This document shows, one piece after another, positions 56,645 through 64,000 of a stretch of DNA of 64,000 nt. Every line of letters begins with the position of its first letter. Positions within the stretch are counted from its first letter, which is position 1. The notes beneath the pieces were generated by a model. It made no database searches. It saw only the letters and a list, made by a program, of their open reading frames with translations, and was not told the origin of the DNA. Position numbers and translations under genes: made by a program. Source of the stretch: Pseudisothecium myosuroides. Taxonomy: Eukaryota; Streptophyta; Bryopsida; Hypnales; Lembophyllaceae. Location: the NCBI GenBank assembly GCA_951799445.1, contig OX637289.1:27094245-27158244 (forward strand), in the 5' to 3' direction.

Positions 56645-57880
56645 TTAACCCTAAAGGACCAGCTTGCAATTTTAAGCAATATAGAAATTTTGGATAGGTA
56701 CATATGACTGGAGATTTCGATATTTTAGGCTAAATTTTTTATAGAAGAAGGGGACGAGGAATATCTTTCATATGTACTAAATTTCATGACATTTGAAAAT
56801 AGGAGTCAAAAGTTATGATCTAATATGTTACCTTTTTTTGTAACTGGGCAGTCCGGGCAGATTAGAAAAAATCACTTTTTTGAAGGACAAAATTTGGAAA
56901 TTGGTTTTCTAGATTTATATATATGCGGAAAGCTTTGAATCATTCCATTTTGATCAATGAGTCAAAAGTTATGAGGAGTTTTTGTTTGCAGGAAGTTATG
57001 GATTCCATTAGAGGAGATCTGAGCGTTTAGAAGACCGTTTCAGGGCTGTTCCCAATGCTGGGAACCAGCCCCCGATGTCAGAAAAAAAAATTATTAAAAA
57101 AATTTAAAAAAAAAAAAAAAAAAAGTTCTTAAAATGTTAAAAGAATGCTTAAAAAAAATTCTTTTTCAAAAAAAAAAATTAAATAAATAAATGACGTGGC
57201 AGTCGCTTGGCCACGTCGGACAGGCCATGCGGCAAAGTCGCAGCAGTCCTGCAGAGTTCCCGCAGTCCGGGAACTTGCGGGCTCTTAGGAGCCCAAATCT
57301 CCTCTAATGTCTATAACTCTAAAATAAACTTCGAAGTCCTTTATCTCATTCAATTTTCAATATTTAAAAAAATAAATATAATCGTAGGATGTAGATTGTC
57401 TATTACAACATTGCAACCATTGGGATTGGCATTTTTCAATTCCATAATTAAACTCTTAACAATTTTGCATTTTGAATCATTCTCTAGTTCTTTCTACTTA
57501 CTATTTTTTCTATATGTTGTACAATTCCAAATGATGTGAAAATTTTTAAGCATGTAGCTAACTTGTCTAGGAAAAATAATCCAAAGAAGCACCACCATTT
57601 TAGACAATTTTTCATAGAAAAGTGAGCTTGTGAAGTGCAGATGCCTTGTTTTTCGCAGGGCCAAAAAAATGATTTCAATGGATTTGAATGCTAATATCTT
57701 GCAATCCACGCGGTGGAAATTTCTACAATCTTTACCATGTGTTATCAGGTCAACATCCTATAAGATCCTATGGTTACATGTGTCAAATTTTTTTTTCTTC
57801 AAAAATTTGGTATTTGTACTAAAGATGGCAGTTTTTGAACGTTTTTAGTGAAATCATAGTCATGAAACTTTAGGGGTTAA
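56645..57880 (+). mobile_element. TTAA-type element (56.6-kb subfamily) carrying a nested CATTAG MITE
   Basis: It starts TTAACCCTAAAGGACCAG and ends CTTTAGGGGTTAA, with TTAA at both edges. Without the nested MITE (57006-57309) it is 932 bp. It is closest to the truncated copy at 1128-1897, which shows the uninterrupted sequence at the MITE site. Non-coding. Confidence 0.78.
57006..57309. mobile_element. CATTAG...CTAATG foldback MITE nested in a TTAA element
   Basis: The ends are CATTAGAGGAGATCTGAGCG and, from the other strand, CATTAGAGGAGATTTGGGC. The element is 304 bp. It contains TGACGTGGC (57192-57200) and GCCACGTC (57210-57217). Comparison with 1461-1500 places the insertion between GGATTC and TCTAT with no clear duplication. 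Confidence 0.85.
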
Positions 57881-58598
57881 GCCTACTTCAAAGGAGAATT
57901 GCTTTCAATGCTACAAATTATAGAGTACTATTTTGATCCACAACTATTGTAGAAGATGGTCCAATATTAACTTATTTGGTGTTTGCTACACATTGATGTC
58001 TGTCATTTTTGTATAGTTTTGTATTCTTTTCTCTACAAAAAATACAAACACCAAATAAACAAAAATTTAATAATCTCGTAAAATTGTCCTTTGCAAGATC
58101 CTTTGAAAAGAAAAGAAAAGACCAATGCTTCAATGATTCCATGTATTTCCATTACAGTCTCCGAATTAGATTTCTATAATATTTTTATCAAATAAGCTAG
58201 AAGAAGAAAATTACTCAACATTTGGAGCCAAGTGTATGAAACGAAGCCAAGAAACATGGAATTGAAGAAGCAAAAAGTAGGATCATAGTTGTCACTTACA
58301 AGTTGATTGGATCTTCTACCAAACCATAATGCCAAGTCTAATTTACAAGGTAGATTAGTCACATTCCACAAGATAGTCAAAAAAGTATTAAAACTTATAT
58401 TGTACATCTTTAGATTTGTGAAAGGTATAGATATGGACATTTGTAATGAACTATTAGGACTTGGCATTATATCCCATAATACTCTCAAAACTCCCAATTC
58501 TTGAATTGTATCTAATCTTGTACATTAGATTGGTTGAGGTTGATCTCTTTAAAATTGATAGATGAATTTTTGTAAACCTTACCATAGGAAGAATGGGG
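57881..58598. other. Interval without recognised genes
   Basis: The minus frame 58497-58174 (107 codons, no recognisable domain) is the longest. Nothing else is supported. Confidence 0.3.
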
Positions 58599-58840
58599 AG
58601 GCGTCACCTTTCCCGGTATTCTTTTGTAGGGTGTCACTTCACCCCCCTTGACTTTCTGTTTTAAGAAAGTCAAGGGTGGGGTGGAGTGAAGCTACACCCT
58701 ACAAAGGATACCGGGGAGCCGCCTTCCCCGGTATTCTTCTGTAGGATGTTACTTTACCCCCCCTTGACCTTCTGTTTTAAGAAAGTCAAGGTGTGTGTGT
58801 GAAGCTACACCCTACAAAGGATACTGAAGAGGGTAACGCC
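58599..58840. mobile_element. Tandemly duplicated ~120-bp hairpin element
   Basis: Two units (about 58599-58713 and 58714-58840) each fold as CCGGTATTCTT.TGTAGG...CCTTGAC.TTCTG / AAGAAAGTCAAGG...CCCTACAAAGGATAC. The outer ends are GGCGTCACC and GGTAACGCC, and the junction between units is GAGCCGCC. Each stem is about 50 bp with few mismatches. Non-coding. Confidence 0.75.
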
Positions 58841-59711
58841 TTCTTGTTCTTCCTGTGTACCTTCATTGATGTTTTTTAATTTTTGGTGATTTAGTATTGA
58901 GCATTGATTTTAGATGAAACTCTTTCCCTTGAATAATATCAACTATGGTGTTGCTTGTTTCTCACTCCCCATTTAGTGCCATTAACAAATATCACTTTTT
59001 GTATGCTCAACTCTACCATTTTTTATGTTTGCTTAAGAAATTAATGACTGATAGAGTTATGACTTTAAGTCATAAAATGTCCCTCTTTATTTGGTCCCTC
59101 TTTCAATTCTTATTCAACTTTACATTTGAATTTTCATTCAATTTGTTTTTGGAATGACAATAGGATATGGATGAATGCACTCAGTCACATTGAGTTGTCT
59201 TTTCCCTATATTGACCTTTTGGTCCCAATTATCCAATTGTAAGCTGCCATGGTTGCATGTACTATTAACACATTGTTTGTCTTTTAAAAAAAAATAAAAA
59301 ATTGAAATTTTGATCTCATCTTTACAACTCTCTCTATCCTGAAGTCTCTCAATTGAAGTCCAACCCGTACAACTAAGAGCCATAAATGAGGTCAATTTTT
59401 TTATAAGCTTCTTTGAAGTGTAAGGAAACTTTGATCTACCTTTGCAATTTAGAGGTACAAAAGTGTATTCTATAGTTCTTTAAAAATAGTCCTTATTTTC
59501 TATTGAATTATTTGTTTCATCTCATGCAAATTGGGTCTCCATGTTAAAAGGATAATCCTTGAGGAAGGCTGAAGTGACCTCTAGTTAAGCGATTGTACAA
59601 ATATTTTGCTAAGGCCATGTGAATACTTACGTAGATTCAACATTTTAACCATTAATATACACACAATTAGCTCAATTGTTCAAAAATTGAAGATTCTAAT
59701 ATAGTCTTGAC
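58841..59711. other. Interval without recognised genes
   Basis: Only short, unrecognised frames (for example 58945-59157 + and 59395-59138 -). Confidence 0.3.
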
Positions 59712-59834
59712 ATTAGTAACTAATTCCAACTTAGTAAATCTACTTGGTTGGTTAGTGTAATCATGACACATTATTAGTAACTAATTCCAACTCAGTAAAT
59801 CTACTTGGTTGGTTAGTGCAATCATGACACATTT
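59712..59834. repeat. 61-bp tandem duplication
   Basis: Two copies with a period of 61 bp, differing at only a few bases, contain AGTAACTAATTCCAAC and TCTACTTGGTTGGTTAGTG. The near identity implies a recent duplication. Confidence 0.9.
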
Positions 59835-59868
59835 AACTACTTCTAGGCTATTTAGTGAATTTTGGTCT

Positions 59869-59894
59869 AAACATCCGGAGATCTCCGGATGTTT
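59869..59894. repeat. 26-bp perfect palindrome
   Basis: AAACATCCGGAGA is followed at once by its exact complement. No spacer and no extension of pairing beyond 26 bp. It could be a dimeric protein-binding site or the collapsed remains of a hairpin element. Confidence 0.85.
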
Positions 59895-61361
59895 GTATTG
59901 AAGTTTTGATGTTTTGGGATTATCTCTTGATGGCCATTTTTTTTCTCCCAATGACCATTATTAATTCTAGACTTTCAAAAGTCCAAAACTAGTTAAATGT
60001 GGCATAAACTTTAGAGTCCACATAATACACAATACCAATAAGCCCACAAATAACTAAGAATCCACAACTCGTCTTAGTTCCCAAAGATCCCTACTTCCAA
60101 TACTAACTGGATGAACTCATTTGTAGCTTTCAAAACATGCATTTTTTGCATTTGATTTCAACTGAGACTTTTCAGTTTGTTTTTGTATTTGCATGTATTT
60201 TTCAGTTCACATATAATCCATGTTCTCTTGCATGAAAATACGGACAGGTGGGGTTCTCGTTAAAGTTACGGTTTAGCACAGTTCGTCAATACTGACTCAC
60301 AGCCGTTTGCTTGAAGAAGTGGATATCTCATAGTTAAAAACTCTGGTTCGAAAGTGGCCAGATTTTTACAAAGCTTGAAGTTGGATATCAGAGCCTGACA
60401 TCGTCGCTTGTTCTCGTCTCTCATCCTGCAGATAGATAGAGCATGGTGATTCCTTGAGAGAATGGACTCTGCACAATGTCAAAGCTGCTTGTAGGCTTCA
60501 ATAGAATGGGGAGTTCTCAATGCTTGATACGGATAGTTAAACATGAAATTGCATGGAGGCTCCAACCGTTGAGCCAGATGACCATGAGAAAGTAGAATGA
60601 TGAAGCGAATCACCTGAGTCAGGGGCCGCCAAAATCACAGGGGGAAAATAATGTATGGTGAAGTATATACTGCACATTGTCATAGCTGCTGGCCACGCTG
60701 ATTCAATCGAGCCTGAGGGTAATTCAGTGACGATTGAACATGGACAGAGCTCTTGAGATCCGAAATGTGACACTCCACAAAAGTACGTGACTGCTAAATA
60801 AGTTGACAATAATATGAATTGGTGAGTCAGTAAGCCAATAAACCACCAAACGCTGTCTGTACTACAAAGACATTTCTTTCCGCAACCAGGCTCAGGCCAA
60901 CATGTTCCAGTTGCATGGGTAAACTAAGGCTGCCGGGAAACCTGCTTGAAACTGAATTGATCCATCATTTCAATAATCCAGTTAAGTCAAGCGAAAAAAC
61001 TCAGAACCAATCATCGTCTTCAACTAACAGTAAATTTCGTGGGAATTAGTTGAACAGCAGCTCAGGCTAGATTGTTTTGCTTATTTCACCATGGGCGACG
61101 TCCAGCCAGTCACCAGGAATGAGGAATGCCTCCCTCAAACTTTGATGCAAGTGATTATCTACAAAACCTGATGAATCCATGTAGACATGTCCTTCACCGT
61201 AAACTTAATGACGCAGTACCTGATATGGTCCCGACTACAACAATCACCACTCCCTGTTTTTTGAGCATCTCAAGGAAAATGCGCGTAAGTGGAAAGCCAG
61301 TTAGCTGAAAAATTGGATAATGTTCATTGAGTACAAACCTTACGACAACCGACACTAGAAA
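59895..61361 (-). other. Unique-looking region downstream of the BORCS6-like gene
   Basis: From about 60240 G+C rises and transposon ends disappear. This probably includes the 3' UTR of the minus-strand gene ending at 61362, but no poly(A) signal was identified. The minus frame 60809-60537 (90 codons) is unrecognised. Confidence 0.35.
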
Positions 61362-61910
61362 TCACAAACGAGGGAGACTTCTTGATGCATGATACTCAAA
61401 TTGGTCCACTACTTGCCGAAGTGTTTTGAGCTGAGCCGCAAGGCTTCCTATACTCTTCATCTCCTCATTCAACCGCAAGCAAGAATTGATGAACCTCTGT
61501 CCTTTGGAAGCAGCGTCGATAGACGCATCTTGAAGCACCCCTGCGGCTTCGCTGTGACACCGCATGTGCTCAACTGAGCTCCCCGTCACCTCAGATAGTG
61601 CAGACTGCAGCGACGAAAACAATCCCGCGAGTCTCCCCGCCACTGCCGCCGCATCTTCCTCCACAGCCTTGACCATCTTCACGGCCATGGCAATGTCACT
61701 CTCCCGTCCCTCTGATCTCGCAGAATCGGTACTGTGAATGTTAATATCGTCCCCTGCACCGATTCCAGAGACAAACCTTGGGATCCGCTCCACCATTGAG
61801 CTGTCCTTGACAGGCTGCTCATCCTGGCCCTCTCGCTCTTCACGTGCGACTTCAGCAATTTCAGGTTGAGATTCCATTTGCTCCCCATCCTTTTCAAGAC
61901 CACCTTCCAT
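61362..61910 (-). CDS. Small coiled-coil protein resembling BORC subunit 6 (BORCS6/lyspersin family)
   Basis: 182 residues. Residues 1-70 are acidic, Glu/Gln-rich and probably disordered. Residues of about 75-175 are helical heptad-type sequence with FSSLQSALSEVT.SS, then ASKGQRFINSCLRLNEEM, then LAAQLKTLRQVVDQFE. This pattern (helix, S/M-rich central turn, C.RLNEEM, LA.Q...LR...D.FE) matches, from memory, the C-terminal domain of BORCS6, a subunit of the BLOC-one-related complex that in animals couples lysosomes to kinesin through Arl8. In plants the role is not established. The ATG at 61910 opens a frame to TGA at 61364-61362. A splice donor-like CAG|GTATTAGG (62109) and an acceptor-like GAGAG upstream of the ATG suggest a 5' UTR intron. 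The codon mix is clearly unlike the AT-rich surroundings. Alternative: another plant-conserved coiled-coil protein. Confidence 0.65.
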   Translation of the reverse strand: MEGGLEKDGEQMESQPEIAEVAREEREGQDEQPVKDSSMVERIPRFVSGIGAGDDINIHSTDSARSEGRESDIAMAVKMVKAVEEDAAAVAGRLAGLFSSLQSALSEVTGSSVEHMRCHSEAAGVLQDASIDAASKGQRFINSCLRLNEEMKSIGSLAAQLKTLRQVVDQFEYHASRSLPRL

Positions 61911-62560
61911 CGCAAACCGACTCCTCTCTCAATTAAAGGTGCACACCTCTCAGGAAAATATAAAAAGGAGTTCAATAGCTATGAAATTGACAACAAATTG
62001 GAGCAAAGACCTAAATTATTTCTATGGATCCGAAGACGCGCTATGAACATCGATCCTTCTCCGGCAGCTAATTTCAGCCCCCGCGGCAGCAGAGAAGTTC
62101 CCTAATACCTGCCTACCGCACTGCACAACGGGTACTACAGACCCAACGTCACGAGCGGATGCCACTGAGCGCCAAACAGCCTCTGCCGAAGCTTGAATCG
62201 GAGCTGCAAACCCCTTCTCCAGACAGAATTCCTCCCAACAGAATCGACAACCACGCACTCGATTGCCCACCAAAACGGACGATCTAGAGCTCAAACGAAT
62301 CGCCGTCGAATGCAGAAGGACGCAGGATGCGAGGGGGCATGGGCCACGACCCGATCGCGCAGCAACCAAGCGCGCAACGATCTGCAGGGGGAGCTCGGAG
62401 TCGCGAAACCCTAAGCGCACGAAACGTATGATTTCCCTCCCATCCGTCGAAATCGTCCCTGAATTCATCCGTCCGACTTCTTTCCGTCGTCAACTGAACC
62501 CCGTCAGCGACGTCTCAACCATCTGCCTCATCCATCTTTTCCCTAAATGAACGTCGAACA
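61911..62560 (-). promoter_or_regulatory. GC-rich 5' leader and promoter region of the BORCS6-like gene
   Basis: This stretch is among the most G+C-rich in the window. It has an AAACCCTAA telo-box (62406-62414), common near transcription starts of constitutively expressed plant genes. A minus-strand ATG frame (62468-62022, 148 codons) lies upstream of the main ATG; in an unspliced transcript it would be an upstream ORF. No product is recognised, and the plus-strand frames here start with non-ATG codons. Confidence 0.45.
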
Positions 62561-62983
62561 GTCAATTTATATGTACTTGTTGTACACGTGACATCTAGTG
62601 ATAGGACATAATTCTTTTAAATTCCCAAACCCCATCCCAAACCCAAACCACCCCCTTCCTATTTGTAATTTCAAATTGCAACTTCAGTTGCAATCAACAT
62701 GGGATATATTGCCGTATTGTCATATCCGTATCTATATTATGTATCTATATATGTCTTTTGCATCCATATCCATATTTTAGATTTTTGTATGTGCACAAAT
62801 ACCTTCAATGTGCTTCATCGATAATTGTTCTAGGCGAATATTCAAACATTTTCAATGATAATTGTAGCATTGTTTGAAGCATGAATGGCCAATTTCATTA
62901 AAATGGTGCCATTTTGTTAGTTTGGCACTTTTAACAGGTCAGACCTTGTAGTCTGAATTGGTCTAAATATTGATTTAAAACCT
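62561..62983. other. Interval with a decayed TGGCCAATTTCATT-type repeat
   Basis: From 62888 the word ATGGCCAATTTCATTAAAAT followed by GTGCCATTTTG matches 4494 onward. The repeat resumes after the CATTAG element at 63330 (TAGATTTCTGAAATCTATATT), so the element was inserted into it. Confidence 0.5.
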
Positions 62984-63329
62984 CATTAGAGAAAAAATCA
63001 GCCCTCCGGAGGGCTGCTTTGGAGTGACATGCCAAGCTATTAAAAAGCTTGGCCTGTCACTCCAGTACTGTCCTGCGGTGAGCAGTCAGCTTGGCTGACT
63101 GCTCGCCGAAATCGCGATTTTTAAAATTTTTTTAATAATATTTTTATTTTAAATATTTTTTTTAAGACTTAAATTTTTTTTTTTTTAATTTTATTTTTAC
63201 TAGTAATTTTCGGTTCTTGCGCCAGTTCTGCTGTAGTTTCTGCCAGGCGGAAATAGGGGAAAAACTATTTTTTTGACAAAAAAAAAGTAAATTTCAGGGT
63301 CCTCCGGAGGGCTGATTTTTTCTCTAATG
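62984..63329. mobile_element. CATTAG...CTAATG foldback MITE with near-perfect ends
   Basis: CATTAGAGAAAAAATCAGCC followed by CTCCGGAGG is repeated inverted at both ends. The element is 346 bp. Instead of the ACGTGGC pair its centre has GAGCAGTCAGC-TTG-GCTGACTGCTC and an AAGCTATTAAAAAGCTT palindrome. No target duplication visible. It interrupts an older repeat. Confidence 0.88.
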
Positions 63330-64000
63330 ATACTGGTATTAGATTTCTGAAATCTATATTGATCCTAAATATTTGAAATCTCTAGATTTTTGAAAACTAT
63401 AACTATCCTAGATGTCTTACTGCAAATGTAGCAAGTGAAAATAAAAATATATATTTAACAATCATACAACACGTAATTGCCTCAAATGCCATATTAAATT
63501 GTGATTTAAATTTTTTAATTTAATTAAATTTTTTTTTTCTATATTTGCACGTTCAAAATAATGTGTCTCAGCCCTCTAAAATCTTTAGAATTTTTCTAAT
63601 GAATTTCAAACTATACCAAGATCATTTGTATACCATATAATTCCATAACTTCTTGCATATAGTTAAGATGTTTGTGAGCCTCAACATGTTGAAATTCTTG
63701 TCTCCTTAATTTTTCAATCATATGCGGCATGTCCTACTTGGACTAGGATTTTTTGTTTGAAACCCCCTTTTCCAAATTCTACATCTAGAATTTGCAATTG
63801 GGACATTGTCAATTTTAAGGAGCCATATCTTTTGACTTAAATAATTTTTAAGCATATGCCATATGTGTTGCATCACACACTTCATTCCAACTTCAAAGCA
63901 CTACGGTCCCTAGTCTTGCTTAGAAATCCTCATTCCTATTCATCTTATTTGTTATTAGTCTCTTCTAAGGGTTACAAAATCATCCCCATGGTTCCCATTG
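63330..64000. other. AT-rich end of the window
   Basis: Nothing recognised apart from the tail of the decayed repeat up to about 63430. Confidence 0.35.

Noticed and set aside
60330..60360. tRNA T-arm-like GGTTCGAAAG
   Set aside because: No acceptor stem, anticodon arm or D-arm could be fitted around it.
62022..62468. 148-codon protein upstream of the BORCS6-like gene
   Set aside because: No domain recognised, overlaps several plus-strand frames in a GC-rich leader, and lies where a 5' UTR with intron is expected; kept only as a possible upstream ORF.

Overview
This window looks like nuclear DNA of a land plant. The CONSTANS-like gene has introns and the germin-like protein is of plant type. 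Almost everything else is AT-rich and filled with plant-type transposon debris: Stowaway, hAT, CACTA and pogo/Emigrant-like miniature elements, LINE remnants and microsatellites. Three convincing protein-coding genes in 64 kb point to a large, repeat-rich genome. The single-B-box COL protein with its Pro/His-rich spacer and the intronless germin would suit a non-flowering land plant, but the sequence alone does not settle the lineage.

Genes. A germin-like protein lies at 7623-8294 (+). A CONSTANS-like B-box/CCT transcription factor lies at 15157-17434 (-); I assembled its three exons from splice signals, including a 33-nt last exon that completes the CCT domain. A small coiled-coil protein resembling BORC subunit 6 lies at 61362-61910 (-). 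The three genes are far apart, on both strands, and show no functional link. Several start positions offered by simple ORF calling are GTG or TTG codons, so I moved them to the first supported ATG.

Layout. 1-7 kb holds repeats (end of a CATTAG element, TTAA element, Stowaway, GGCAACC-type element, satellite unit split by a 730-bp element). 7-8.3 kb is the germin gene. 9-14 kb holds a Tc1-like transposase relic split by a MITE, a CACTA hairpin and a nested hAT MITE. 14-18.3 kb is the COL gene. 18.5-32 kb is repeats, including zf-RVT LINE relics and a pogo-like MITE with a long TTA microsatellite. 33-59 kb is dominated by TTAA-flanked inverted-repeat elements, a roughly 240-bp satellite array and foldback elements. 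60-62.6 kb is the BORCS6-like gene region, and 62.9-63.4 kb is another CATTAG element.

The most interesting material is the mobile DNA. (1) A family of about 0.6-0.94 kb elements is bounded by TTAA and a CCCCTAAAGG terminal repeat. Comparison with two related unoccupied sequences suggests TTAA target use, as in piggyBac, a superfamily that is unusual for land plants. Two copies lie head to head as a 1.8-kb hairpin. (2) A family of CATTAG...CTAATG foldback elements appears to insert without target duplication; one insertion splits a transposase and removing it restores the reading frame exactly. Several copies carry paired, inverted ACGTGGC motifs. (3) Apparently unrelated repeat families share an AAAGTTATGG-type module. 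All homology calls were made by eye; no identities or database hits were computed.
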